Source: Streptomyces sp. DHE7-1 (lineage in GTDB: Bacteria > Actinomycetota > Actinomycetes > Streptomycetales > Streptomycetaceae). From it: a DNA stretch of 64,000 nucleotides. The stretch is taken from positions 434,001 to 498,000 of the forward strand of contig JACJDG010000003.1 of assembly GCA_016432725.1 (NCBI GenBank), read 5' to 3'. Positions 30,185 through 39,307 of this stretch are shown one piece after another. Below the pieces are notes generated by a model, which saw only the letters and a program-made list of their open reading frames with translations, was not told where the DNA came from and ran no database searches. Position 1 is the first letter of the stretch, and the number at the start of each line of letters is the position of its first letter. Made by a program: the position numbers and the translations under genes.

Positions 30185-31225
30185 ATGTCCGGAAACCAGA
30201 ACTACATCAACCACGTCGCGCTTGTGCTGGATGCCAGTTCGTCCATGTCGCACCTGAGCGGCAAGGTCGTCGACGTCGCCGATCAGCAGATCGCCTACCT
30301 CGCCCGCCGCTCCAGGGAACTGGACCAGGAGACCCGCGTCACGGTGTACGTCTTCGCGGACAAGGTGGAGTGCGTCATCTACGACAAGGACGTGCTCCGG
30401 ATGCCGTCGCTGAAGCAGCTCTACCGGGTCGGGGGGATGACGGCTCTGCTGGCGGCCGCCCTGAAGTCACAGCGGGAGCTGGCGCAGACGGCCCAACTGT
30501 ACGGCGACCACAGCTTCCTGACGTTCGTTCTCACCGACGGGCAGGAGAACGCGAGCCATCGCTGCCCTGACGCCTTCTCCAGGGATCCGCGTGAACTGGT
30601 CCAGGCCGTGGCCGAGATGATGCGGACGCAGCAGGACAACTGGACGCTCGCCGTCCTCGTGCCCGACCAGATGGGCAAGCGCGAGGCCATGCAGTGCGGT
30701 TTCCCGAAGGACAACATAGCCATCTGGGACGCCACGAGCACACAGGGCCTCGAGGAGGCCGGACAGGTCATCCAGCAGGCTACCGAGAACTTCATGGTGG
30801 GGCGCTCCCAGGGCATCCGGGGATCGCGGTCGGTGTTCTCCACGGGCGCGCAGACGGTCAACAGGAAGACGATCAAGGCGGCCGGCCTCACCCCGGTGAA
30901 GCCGTCGGAGTACCAGCTGATCCCGGTCGCCCGCGACGCGGGGATCCGGGAGTGGGTCCTCGAGTGCGGGCACGGCTACCGCACCGGTGGCGCCTTCTAC
31001 CAGCTCAGCAAGTCGGAGAAGATCCAGGCGCAGAAGCAGATCGCCGTGCTGGAGAAGAAGACGGACCGGGTGTACACCGGGCCCGAGGCCCGAGCCCTGC
31101 TCGGCCTGCCGGACGTCGAGATCCGCGTCAAGCCGGACCACAACGACGACTACACGATCTTCGTGCAGAGCACCAGCGTGAACCGCAAGCTCGTACCGAA
31201 CACGCGCCTGCTGCTGATGCTCTGA
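30185..31225 (+). CDS. VWA-domain protein with novel C-terminal region
   Basis: 346 residues, cytoplasmic. A von Willebrand A domain occupies about residues 8-195 with the MIDAS motif DASSSMS, the conserved Thr in RVGGMTALLAA and the Asp in VLTDGQENAS. The remaining ~140 residues hold GIREWVLECGHGYRTGGAFYQL and TGPEARALLGLPDVEI, which match no domain I know. Similar proteins occur in actinophages as well as chromosomes, suggesting a mobile origin, but no phage genes flank it. ATG 30185 follows GAGGGGGAG. It stands alone between a DCC protein and a convergent acetyltransferase. Confidence 0.85.
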   Translation: MSGNQNYINHVALVLDASSSMSHLSGKVVDVADQQIAYLARRSRELDQETRVTVYVFADKVECVIYDKDVLRMPSLKQLYRVGGMTALLAAALKSQRELAQTAQLYGDHSFLTFVLTDGQENASHRCPDAFSRDPRELVQAVAEMMRTQQDNWTLAVLVPDQMGKREAMQCGFPKDNIAIWDATSTQGLEEAGQVIQQATENFMVGRSQGIRGSRSVFSTGAQTVNRKTIKAAGLTPVKPSEYQLIPVARDAGIREWVLECGHGYRTGGAFYQLSKSEKIQAQKQIAVLEKKTDRVYTGPEARALLGLPDVEIRVKPDHNDDYTIFVQSTSVNRKLVPNTRLLLML

Positions 31226-31280
31226 CTCCGTCCGGCTCAGCGGTGACGGCAGCCCCGGCCCGGCCGCTGTGCGAGCCTCG

Positions 31281-31834
31281 TCAGACCGCGGGCCGGTTCG
31301 TGGAGTTCGGCTTCCGGTCCTGGGCGAGGAGTCCGAGCACCACCTGGTCCAGGAACTCGCCCATCACCCAGGCCGAGGAACGCAGCACCCCCTCGCGGAC
31401 GAAGCCGTTGCGTTCGGCGGAGCGCAGCATCGCCGTGTTGTCCGACAACGTCTCGATCTGCAGCCGCTGCAGACCGCGCACGACGATTCCGTAGTGGGAC
31501 AACACGGCAACTACATCGGTGCCGTAGCCCTTGCCGCGGCAGGCCGGCAGCAGCCCCAGGCCGATGTGCGCGGACCGGTTGTGGTTGTCGATGCCCCACA
31601 GTGTCGCGGTGCCGACCAGCGTGCCGCCCTCCAGCTCCACCACGGAGAACTGCACGCTGCCCTGCTGCGTGTCGTCCACCACGAGCCGCGGGTCCTTCGA
31701 GCCGGGAGTGATCGGCCGCCAGGGCCCGCCCTCCGCCCGCGAGGCGTTCACCACGTCGTCGTAGAGCTCGGCCCGCAGGACCGGGATGTCGTCCTCGTGC
31801 CGGGCCCTGAGCCCGACCTTGTCGCCCTCAGCAT
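31281..31834 (-). CDS. GNAT family N-acetyltransferase
   Basis: About 184 residues. RimJ/RimL-like acetyltransferase: VGLRARHEDD near the start, acetyl-CoA loop LLPACRGKGYGTDVVAVLSHYG, and EVNNTAM-like SDNTAMLRSAERNGFVREG. Transfers acetyl from acetyl-CoA to an N-terminus or small amine. The start is doubtful. ATG 31834 with AAGAAGA upstream fits well only if one base was lost between 31815 and 31822 (restored: LRATRVGLRARHED). Otherwise the frame opens as far as 31991 with an unlikely N-terminus. Confidence 0.82.
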
Positions 31835-32020
31835 GCGATCTTCTTATCCGCCCGGGCCGGTCGGCGGCAAACCAATAGACGCTCGTCCCGGTTCGGCGGC
31901 CGGGACCGCCGCCCACCAGGAAGGGGACAGGGGAGGTGAGGGGACTTGTCGTGGGTCGGCGGGTCTGGTTGGGTACCAGCTCCGCCGACATGCCGGCGGG
32001 TGTCGAGTGGAGCGAGCTAC

Positions 32021-32848
32021 GTGCACGGTACGGAACGGCAGGACGGATCGTGGACCTTGCCCGAGGGACTGGGGCAGGCGATCCTGGGCACCGCCGAGGA
32101 GATAGCCGCGCTGGTGCGGAGCACGGGCGACACCTCGCTCGCCGTGCCCGGGTCGGAGTGGACCGTGGGCGAGGTCGCCGCGCATCTTGCCGTGGCGAAC
32201 GAGCTGATGGCCGACCTGGCGGCCGGGCGGGAGCGCCCCTACGGTGACGGAACGCCGCAGAGCCTCGCCGCCGCCAACGCGGAGTCCCTGACCGTCTTCG
32301 CGGAGCGCCGGGCGGAGCCGCTCGCGACGATGATCACGGAGCAGTGCGAGAGGTTCCTGGACGCGCTGCCGCGCTCCGCGGCCGACGACCAGGCGCCGGC
32401 CACTCCCCTGGGCCCGATGAGCCGGTCCGTTCTCGCGTCCTACCTGCTCACGCACATGCTCGGCCATGGATACGACCTGGCTCGCGCCCTGAAGCGTCCG
32501 CACATGGTCGACCCGGCCCGGGTGAGCCTGTGCATGCCGTTCATGCTCTCGGTCATGCCGCGGGTCGCCGATCCCGATGCCACGGCCGGGCTCGAGGCCC
32601 GCTACCGGATCCGGCTGCGTGGAGGTGAGACGTTCTGCGTGTCACTGGCCGACGGTGCGGTGCGGGTGACCCCGGGCACGTCGTCGCAGAAGGTGGACTG
32701 CACCATCCTGCTCGACCCCGTCGCCTTCCTGCTCATCGCACTCGGCCGGGTCGATCCGTGGCGGGCCATCGCCCGCGGGCAGGTCCTCGCCTGGGGCCGT
32801 CGGCCCTGGCTCGGGCCCCGCTTCCCCACGCTGTTCACGGCGCCCTGA
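32021..32848 (+). CDS. maleylpyruvate isomerase family mycothiol-dependent enzyme
   Basis: About 275 residues. The N-terminal DinB/MDMPI fold has GSEWTVGEVAAHLAVANELM with the metal-binding His, and LLTHMLGHGYDLARAL with the others. An SCP2-like domain follows from about residue 185. This pair of domains is typical of mycothiol-dependent S-transferases of actinobacteria. The substrate is unknown. Start GTG 32021 has GGAG at 32009-32012; the longer frame from 31946 is not supported. Confidence 0.85.
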   Translation: MHGTERQDGSWTLPEGLGQAILGTAEEIAALVRSTGDTSLAVPGSEWTVGEVAAHLAVANELMADLAAGRERPYGDGTPQSLAAANAESLTVFAERRAEPLATMITEQCERFLDALPRSAADDQAPATPLGPMSRSVLASYLLTHMLGHGYDLARALKRPHMVDPARVSLCMPFMLSVMPRVADPDATAGLEARYRIRLRGGETFCVSLADGAVRVTPGTSSQKVDCTILLDPVAFLLIALGRVDPWRAIARGQVLAWGRRPWLGPRFPTLFTAP

Positions 32849-32936
32849 GCCGCGTCCCGAAGATCCTGACGCGTTCTGAGGATCTGGCCCCGGACACCGG
32901 TGCGGGGCACACGGCGCGGCGGCGGATCTCACGGAG

Positions 32937-33319
32937 TCAGAGGGGCTGGATCCGCTTGCGCAGGAGGCAGAATTCGTTGCCCTCCGGGTCGGCGAGTACG
33001 TGCCAGCTCTCGGTGCCGGTCTGACCGACGGCGGCCGGCTCGGCGCCGAGCGCGAGCAAGCGCTCCAGCTCGGCGTCCTGGTCGCGGTCGGTCGCGCTCA
33101 CGTCGATGTGCAGTGGCAGCTTGCCGGTCCGCGGGTCTTTGCTGGGGCTGAGGACGAGGGTGGGCTGTGGGCCCCGAAGCCTGCGTCGGGCGGCCCGATC
33201 TCGATGCTTCCGTCGTCTTCCCGGCCCAGTTCGACGTAGCCGAGCACCTCGCTCCAGAACGCGGCGAGCCGCTCGGGATCCGCGGCGTCGAGGACCAGCT
33301 CACTGATGCGGCATGCCAT
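32937..33319 (-). CDS. VOC family protein (one frameshift)
   Basis: About 127 residues, one glyoxalase-fold domain: CRISELVLDAADPERLAAFW start and the closing strand WHVLADPEGNEFCLLRKR. Two frames are joined by restoring one base in CCCC at 33172-33175 (restored: DAGFGGPQPTLVLSPSKD). ATG 33319, TGA 32937-32939. Substrate unknown; convergent with the mycothiol-dependent enzyme. Confidence 0.82.
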
Positions 33320-33471
33320 GCGCGCCAGTGTAGGGGACCGTCTGGCCGCGGCGCCGGAATCCGGTCCGGCGTCCGCGACGGAAGTCGCGCCCGGCCGGAG
33401 GACTCGGCGGCACCGCCGGGCGATGGTCGACTTCACACCCGTTGCCGGGCGACTGGGCCCGTCAGCGGTGC

Positions 33472-33993
33472 TCAGTACGCGGAGTCGACGTTGTCGATGG
33501 AACCGTAGCGGTCAGCGGCGTAGTTGGCGGCAGCCGTGATGTTCGCGACCGGGTCGGTGATGCTATTGGGGGTGCCCTCGACGTGGTAGGCCTTGAAGGT
33601 GGGCTCGATCACCTGGAGCAGGCCCTTGGACGGGATGCCGTTCTGCGCGTTGACGTCCCAGTTGTTCTGGGCGTTGGGGTTGCCGCTGGACTCGCGCATG
33701 ATGTTGCGGTGCAGGCCCTCGTAGCTGCCCGGGATGCCCTTCTCCTTCATGATGGCCAGCGACTTCTTGATCCAGCCGTCGAGGTTCCCGGCGCTGCCCG
33801 TGGAGCCCTTGGCGTCGGCGTGGCTGTCGCGCGAGGACGTGGAGACGCTGTGGGCGCTCTTCGGTGCCTCGGCGGCCTGCGCGGAGGCCGGCATCAGCGT
33901 GAGGGCCACGGTCGCGGCGCCGGTCGTGGCGATGCCGGTCAGAGCGAGAGTGCGCAGGCGGGCAAGGCGGCGGTTGGCGGTGATCGCGGTCAT
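33472..33993 (-). CDS. exported lytic transglycosylase (SLT/Rpf-like)
   Basis: 173 residues. A Sec signal peptide (LARLRTLALTGIATTGAATV, cleavage near AQA-AE at about 41) is followed by a Ser/His/Asp-rich linker and a compact SLT fold of about 105 residues. NIMRESSGNPNAQNNWD carries the catalytic Glu and GLLQVIEPTFKAY the substrate-groove motif. It cleaves the MurNAc-GlcNAc bond of peptidoglycan and would act in the wall during growth or spore germination. ATG 33993 has AGGAGTTCC upstream. A G-rich structured leader precedes it. Confidence 0.9.
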   Translation of the reverse strand: MTAITANRRLARLRTLALTGIATTGAATVALTLMPASAQAAEAPKSAHSVSTSSRDSHADAKGSTGSAGNLDGWIKKSLAIMKEKGIPGSYEGLHRNIMRESSGNPNAQNNWDVNAQNGIPSKGLLQVIEPTFKAYHVEGTPNSITDPVANITAAANYAADRYGSIDNVDSAY

Positions 33994-34410
33994 GTGAAAG
34001 GAACTCCTGGGGACGTCTGGTAGGCGCCGGCCGGGTGCCGGTCACGATGCGGGCTTCGGAACCAGGGCCCGTGCTGCGCTGCGCAGCGGGGCGCGCCCGG
34101 TGGTGATCGCCCGGTCGCCCCGTGGCGTCCGGGGCAACGACCAACATGTTTAGCGGCTCGCCGAAACCGCGCAAGAGTGTGACCTACTACCCAAGAGCGT
34201 AGACATGGCGCATATCGGACTTCCCGCCCCCAGGGCACCCGCCCGCCCCGGACCGCTTCTACGAACCCGCTTAGGACGTGACATGGCTCCTATGGGCCGC
34301 ATCACCCTTTTTCGCGCGAATCGGCGGTTCGATCCGGCTCGGTGCGAGCCGTGCCGACGCCTCCTCGCGCTCACAGAAAGGGGGGTCCAGGCGTCCGGAA
34401 AGGGGAGGGT
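33994..34410 (-). other. 417-bp gap with long, structured 5' leader of the transglycosylase gene
   Basis: On the minus strand a possible promoter (-35 TTGCGC near 34170, -10 TAAACA near 34150) would give a leader of about 150 nt with several G/C-rich self-complementary stretches (for example the GCGCAGCGCAG pair near 34072-34085). In Streptomyces several wall-hydrolase genes carry c-di-AMP (ydaO) riboswitches. The ydaO 3' core was looked for and only a weak resemblance (CCGAAGCCCGCA) was found, so the leader is called structured but unassigned. The region 34200-34410 holds no gene that I can see. Confidence 0.35.
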
Positions 34411-34913
34411 TCAGTACCAGAACGCCTTGACGACTGCCTCGCCGGCCGTCGCGGCGCGCTGGTAGAAGGCGCTCAGGTCCGCGTGGTGCCGGGCGTGGAT
34501 CCCCTCACGTCCGCCTCCGTCCAGCCGGGGCCGAACGAGGCGTGCAGCCCAGGGCCGGCCGTGGCCCAGAGCACGTCGAAGGGGACGTCACGGAGGAAGG
34601 CCGCCGCCCGGCGCACCGCCTCCGGGGACAGACGGACGAAGGGCGGTTGCCCGTCGGTGGGATCGCTGATCACGTCCCCGCCGAAGACGGGCAGCTCCCA
34701 TGCCCCGTCCTGTCCCTCACTCAGCTCACCGCCCGCCTCGCACAGGTCGTTCACCGCGCTGAAGTCCTTCTCGATGGACTCCGCGACTCCGGCCCGGTGC
34801 TCGGCCTGATGGACGTCCCAGTCCCAGGCGGCGCCCATGAACGCGTGCAGCCAGGCGTACTCGAGCCGCACCTCGGAGTCCGGAACGGCGCGCAGATGCA
34901 TGTGGAAGCTCAC
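34411..34913 (-). CDS. DUF1877 family protein (one frameshift)
   Basis: About 167 residues with the DUF1877 features: FHMHLRAVPDSEV start, GAAWDWDVHQAEHRAGV, LPVFGGDVISDP. The family (E. coli YfbM type) has no known biochemical role. One base is missing from CCCC at 34501-34504. Restoring it adds the expected final helix (IHARHHADLSAFYQRAA to KAFWY) and a TGA at 34411-34413. Confidence 0.85.
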
Positions 34914-35028
34914 AGCACCCCTCCCACCTGCGGCCCGGCGTGCCCGGGCCGTCAGCTGCGGAGCGTATCCCGAGGCTCTGACAGCACCCTTTGCGTCACC
35001 GCCGGGTCAACGCGTCACCGCCACCGGG

Positions 35029-35586
35029 TCACTGGCCGACTCGTCCGTCGACGCACTCGCGCAGCAGGTCGGCGTGTCCGCAGTGACGGGCGTACTCGTC
35101 GATCCTGTGCACCAGCAGCTCCCGGACGGCGATCCCGTCCCTGCCGACGCGTTCGCCCAGATCCGCGTACCCGGCGAGCGCCGCGTCGGTCGCGGTCTGT
35201 TCGCGTTCCAGGTCGGCGTGGGCCGCGTCGACCAGGCCCTGCTCGGCGGCGGAGCCGAGGAAGTCCGCGTCCCTCTCGCCGTACAGCTTCGGCAGCGGTT
35301 CGCCGTCGCCGAGCCAGTTGCGCCAGTCCCGTTCCACCTCGGCGAGGTGGCGGAGCAGGCCGAGCAGCGACATCGTCGACGGCGGGACCGACCTGCGGGC
35401 CAGTTGTTCCGCGTCCAGGCCCTCGCACTTCATCCGCAGGGTCATGCGGTAGTTCGTCAGGAAGTCCTGCAGGGTGGCGAGTTCGCCGTCCGGACTGTTG
35501 CCGTTGTCCCGGGGGTCGTCGTCCGGGTCGGTCCACATGTCGGGGTAGACGGTCGCCTGGGTCCATCGTGCGGGTTGATCACTCAT
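35029..35586 (-). CDS. DinB-family protein (DUF664)
   Basis: 185 residues, four-helix bundle of DinB type: LQDFLTNYRMTLRMKCEGL, SLLGLLRHLAEVERDWRNW with a metal-binding His, and VHRIDEYARHCGHADLLRE with the others. Members are thiol-dependent transferases or detoxifying enzymes using mycothiol or bacillithiol; the substrate is unknown. Start ATG 35586; another ATG lies nine bases upstream. Confidence 0.88.
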   Translation of the reverse strand: MSDQPARWTQATVYPDMWTDPDDDPRDNGNSPDGELATLQDFLTNYRMTLRMKCEGLDAEQLARRSVPPSTMSLLGLLRHLAEVERDWRNWLGDGEPLPKLYGERDADFLGSAAEQGLVDAAHADLEREQTATDAALAGYADLGERVGRDGIAVRELLVHRIDEYARHCGHADLLRECVDGRVGQ

Positions 35587-35677
35587 GCGTTGCATGGTGC
35601 TGACCGGCGGCCCCGGTCCGCCACTGAGTTTCGGATGCGTTCCGAGGCTTTCGCCGACACTTGCGGACGCTTTTCGG

Positions 35678-36682
35678 TCAGGGGGTGCCGGTGCGGTCGC
35701 TGAGGTGGTCCCGCACGAGGGAGGTGAAGTCGGGGTCGGGTTCCAGACCCAGCGCCGCGGCGCGCCGGTTGTCGAACACGGCGGGCCAGGAGCCCACGAT
35801 GGCCTCGACGGCCGGGTCCGGCTCGATCGTCACCAGGTCGGCGACGGCGTCACCGGCCAACTGCCGCAGTGTCGCGAGCATCTGGGCCACTGACACCGTG
35901 AGCGCGGGGAGGTTGACCGGCAGCGGGCCGTGGAGCCGGCCGGGCCCCGCGCCGCGTTCGGCCTCGGCGATGCGGAGGAGCCCCGCGACGGCGCGGCGTG
36001 GCGAGGACAGGGCCGCCCGCAGTTCGGGGTGCACCGGGCAGGTCGCGGGAAGTCCGGCGAGGGGTTCGCGGATGATGCCGGACAGGAAGCCGGAGGCGGC
36101 CGCGTTGGGTCTGCCCGGCCTGATCGCGACGGTCGGCAGACGCGCGACGCGGCCGTCGAGGAAGCCGTGGCGGGTGCAGTCCGCGATCAGGTGCTCGCAG
36201 ACGAGTTTCTGCGTCCCGTAACTCGACCGCGGCGTGGGCAGGGTCGACTCGCTGACCACCGCGGGCAGGGGCATCTCCGGATGGGAGCCGTAGACGGCGA
36301 CACTGCTCGAGAACACCACGCGCACGCTCGGGCCGCCCGCGGCCGACTGGGCACGGGCGGCGTCGAGCAGGGCGCGGGTGGTGTCCACGTTGGCGCGCAT
36401 GCCCAGATCGACGTCGGCCTCGCACTCGGCGGACACCGCGGCGGCGAGGTGGAACAGCACGTCGACCGGCTCGGCGAACACCTCACCGAGCCGGTCGGTC
36501 AGTTCGCCGTGCACGACGTCCACGAGCGGGTCGGACACCAGTACGGAGTCAGGCGGTGGGACTACGCGGTCGGCGAGCACCAGCCGTGTGATCGGAACGC
36601 CCGCGAGCGTCCGGGTCCGAAGCAGCTCCCCGGCCAGCCGGCTTCCCAGGAATCCGTACGCGCCCGTGACAACGACCCTCAT
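35678..36682 (-). CDS. NAD-dependent epimerase/dehydratase, DenD-like
   Basis: 334 residues, extended short-chain dehydrogenase. It has Rossmann motif VTGAYGFLGSRLAG, LFHLAAAVS, and active-site SSSVAVYG plus YGTQK (Tyr-x-x-x-Lys). The overall architecture resembles D-erythronate dehydrogenase, which oxidises C4 sugar acids, but no partner catabolic genes (kinase or isomerase) are nearby, so the substrate is open. ATG 36682 with AGGGAGGGACCAC upstream. Confidence 0.87.
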   Translation of the reverse strand: MRVVVTGAYGFLGSRLAGELLRTRTLAGVPITRLVLADRVVPPPDSVLVSDPLVDVVHGELTDRLGEVFAEPVDVLFHLAAAVSAECEADVDLGMRANVDTTRALLDAARAQSAAGGPSVRVVFSSSVAVYGSHPEMPLPAVVSESTLPTPRSSYGTQKLVCEHLIADCTRHGFLDGRVARLPTVAIRPGRPNAAASGFLSGIIREPLAGLPATCPVHPELRAALSSPRRAVAGLLRIAEAERGAGPGRLHGPLPVNLPALTVSVAQMLATLRQLAGDAVADLVTIEPDPAVEAIVGSWPAVFDNRRAAALGLEPDPDFTSLVRDHLSDRTGTP

Positions 36683-36847
36683 GTGGTCCCTCCCTCGGCG
36701 GTGAGCCCGGCCGGTCGAGACTCTTCACCGGGTCTCGACCGGCCAAACCTCCCAGCGGGAAGGATGCGGGACAGGGGGACGCCCGGGCACGGCCGGTGAG
36801 GTCGGGCGTGCCTGCCGGACGCATCCGCGTCAGGGGCGGATCAGCGG

Positions 36848-36886
36848 CCCGTCAGGGGGTCCTGCCAGTCTTGTTCACGTGAACGG
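36848..36886 (+). promoter_or_regulatory. upstream block shared by both tRNA-like genes (copy 1)
   Basis: CCCGTCAG, ten bases, CAGTCT, six bases, CGTGAACGG, ending 27 bases before the tRNA-like RNA. The same three words with the same spacing precede copy 2 at 47825-47863, while the bases between them differ. This is the pattern of a promoter or regulator site. Here the block also holds a perfect palindrome, GTTCACGTGAAC (36873-36884), which is imperfect in copy 2. Confidence 0.6.
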
Positions 36887-36913
36887 GCCGGGAGCGCACC
36901 GGGCCGGGAACAA

Positions 36914-37010
<97 letters not shown>

Positions 37011-37041
37011 CAGGGCCCCACCCCGGCCGGCTCGGCAAACG

Positions 37042-37064
37042 CCCCGGCGAACGGGACGCCGGGG
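37042..37064. terminator. hairpin between tRNA-like gene and quinone reductase
   Basis: CCCCGGCG, seven-base loop, CGCCGGGG: perfect 8-bp stem, 31 bases after the CCA end of the tRNA-like RNA and immediately next to the stop codon of the convergent reductase. Probably ends both transcripts. Confidence 0.7.
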
Positions 37065-37065
37065 A

Positions 37066-37989
37066 TCAGACCACCGACAGGACGATCTTGCCCGCGGTCC
37101 GGCCGCGCTCGCCGGTCTCGTGGGCCTTCGCGGCATCCGCAAGCGGCAGGACCGTCTCCACCACGGGCTTGAGCGCGCCCCGCTCCGCCAGGGCGGCGAT
37201 CTCGCGCAGACCCAGGTGGTCGGGCTCCACCAGCATCCAGACCGCCCGGACCCCGTCCCGGGTCGCGGGTACGTCGTCGGGGCCGGGCAGAGTGATCAGC
37301 CGGCCGCCCGGCCGGAGCACCTTCACCGAGCGCTCGGCCGTCTCGCCGCCCAGCCCGTCGAGCACCACGTCGACGTCGCTCACGACGTCCTCGAACCGCA
37401 CCGCGCGGTAGTCGATCACCTCGTCCGCGCCCAGCGAACGGACCAGGTCGTGCTTGGCGGCGCCGGCGGTGCCGATGACGTAGGCACCACGAGCCTTGGC
37501 GATCTGCACCGCGAAATGGCCGACACCGCCGCCCGCCGCGTGCACCAGCACCCGCTCGCCCGGGCGCACGTCGGCCGTGTCCACCAGGGCCTGCCAGGCG
37601 GTCAGCGCGGCCAGCGGCAGGGCGGCCGCCTCCACGTGTGAGAGGCTCGCCGGCTTGGGGGCGAAGTGCCGGGCCGGTGCCACCACGTATTCGGCATAGG
37701 CCCCCGCCTGGCGCGGGAACAGCGGCATTCCGAAGACCTCGTCGCCGGGACGCCACATCCCCACGCCCGGTCCGACGGCCTCGACGGTGCCGGACACGTC
37801 CCAGCCGACCGCGGGAACGCTCCCCCACTCGATGAGGGCTCCGCCGGCGCGGGTCTTCCAGTCCACCGGGTTCACTCCGGCCGCGTGCACCCGCACCAGG
37901 ACCTCGTTCAGTCCCGGCTCGGGACGCTCGACCTCACGCTCGACCAGGTTCTCGGGTCCGCCCCACTGCTCCACGACCACCGCACGCAT
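37066..37989 (-). CDS. NADP-dependent quinone oxidoreductase, MDR family
   Basis: 307 residues. Zeta-crystallin-type member of the medium-chain reductases: VRVHAAGVNPVDWKTR in the GroES-like half and VHAAGGGVGHFAVQIAKARG for NADPH binding. No zinc ligands are seen. Typically reduces quinones or enones. ATG 37989 begins at MRAVVVEQWGGPE; the 55-residue upstream extension is not protein-like. Divergent from the GlxA-type regulator at 38120, which may control it. Confidence 0.9.
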   Translation of the reverse strand: MRAVVVEQWGGPENLVEREVERPEPGLNEVLVRVHAAGVNPVDWKTRAGGALIEWGSVPAVGWDVSGTVEAVGPGVGMWRPGDEVFGMPLFPRQAGAYAEYVVAPARHFAPKPASLSHVEAAALPLAALTAWQALVDTADVRPGERVLVHAAGGGVGHFAVQIAKARGAYVIGTAGAAKHDLVRSLGADEVIDYRAVRFEDVVSDVDVVLDGLGGETAERSVKVLRPGGRLITLPGPDDVPATRDGVRAVWMLVEPDHLGLREIAALAERGALKPVVETVLPLADAAKAHETGERGRTAGKIVLSVV

Positions 37990-38119
37990 GCTGACTGCCT
38001 CGTCTTCCGTATCGAATCCGCACGTCACCGGGACCTCCCCGGCGCGACGCAGTCCACGATCCGGCAGCCGGACCCGCAGCGGTGTTGGCCGTACGGCCAC
38101 TATGTGACAGGATCTGGCC

Positions 38120-39159
38120 ATGGGTGAGACGCGGACATCGGAGACGACGGGCACAGCGGACCGGGCGGTGGAGGCCCCGCCGCGCCTGCACCGGATCGCC
38201 GTGCTCGCGCTGCCCGGCGTTCCGCCCTTCGAACTGGGTATCCCCTCCCGCGTGTTCGGCAGTGTGGAGGACGCCGAGGGCCGCCCCCTCTACGACGTCA
38301 CCATCTGCACCGCCGACGGTGCGCCGGTGCTCAGCGACGCGGGATTCACCGTGCAGCCCGCGGCCGGACCCGAGGCCCTGGCCGCCGCGGACACCGTGAT
38401 CGTCCCGCCGACGCATGCCATGCCCGAACTGGGCCGGGGCGGGCCGCTGCCTCCGGAGGTGATGGCGGCCATCGCCCGCATCCGGCCCGGCACCCGGCTG
38501 GTGTCGATCTGCACCGGCTCCTACGTCCTGGCCGCGGCCGGGCTGCTCGACGGCCGGCCGGCCACCACGCACTGGAACCTGGCGCCGGAGTTCCGCCGCG
38601 CCTACCCGAAGGTCAGGGTGGACGAGGAGGTGCTGTTCGTCGACGACGGCGACGTGCTGACCTCGGCGGGCGTGGCCGCCGGTGTCGACCTGTGCCTGCA
38701 CATGATCCGCCGCGACCACGGCGCGGCCCTGGCCAACCGGGCAGCCCGGATGTGCGTCGTACCTCCGTGGCGGGACGGCGGACAGGCCCAGTACATCGAC
38801 CGTCCGGTCCCCGAACCCACCGTCGCCAGCACCACCGCCACCCGGGCCTGGGCGCTGGAGCACCTCGGCGAGCCGCTGTCCCTCATCCAGCTCGCCGATC
38901 ACGCCCGGATGAGCCTGCGCACCTTCACCCGGCGCTTCCGCGACGAGGTCGGCATGACTCCGGTGCAGTGGCTCACCGCCCAACGCCTGGAACTGGCCAA
39001 GCAGTTGCTGGAGACCACCGACCTCCCCATCGATCTGGTCGCGCACCGGGCCGGTTTCGGCTCCGCGAACTCCCTGCGCGCGCACATGCGCACCACGTTC
39101 GGGGTCTCCCCGCCGCCTACCGCCGCGCCTTCAGCCCGAGCGACCTCGTGGCGTCGTAG
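38120..39159 (+). CDS. GlxA-family AraC-type regulator with DJ-1/PfpI domain (one frameshift)
   Basis: About 346 residues. The N-terminal DJ-1/PfpI-like domain (about 24-190) has the nucleophile-elbow Cys in VSICTGSYVLAAAGLL. The C-terminal AraC domain has two helix-turn-helix motifs (LIQLADHARMSLRTFTRRF and LVAHRAGFGSANSLRAHMR). One base is missing from CCCC at 39108-39111; restored, the protein ends PAAYRRAFSPSDLVAS at TAG 39157-39159. Proteins of this type control stress, nitrogen or carnitine-like pathways. The nearest candidate target is the divergent quinone reductase, 130 bases away. Confidence 0.88.
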
Positions 39160-39307
39160 CTCCTCGGCGGCACCGGTGGGGCCGCCCGGGCGCCGCGCTC
39201 GCCCGCGTCCCCTCGCCCGGCTCACCCCCTGTGGGTTCCCGCCCCGCCGCCCGGCTGGTCGGCGTTTCGCACGCCGTACGGCGCGGGCCGCCGTCTAACC
39301 TCGACGC

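Noticed and set aside
33994..34170. ydaO (c-di-AMP) riboswitch
   Set aside because: Only a short resemblance to the 3' core. The GGGGTGAA-type 5' element was not found on the minus strand.
36873..36884. GTTCACGTGAAC palindrome as a conserved operator of the tRNA-like genes
   Set aside because: Perfect only in copy 1; copy 2 reads GTACTCGTGAAC, so only the CGTGAAC half is conserved.
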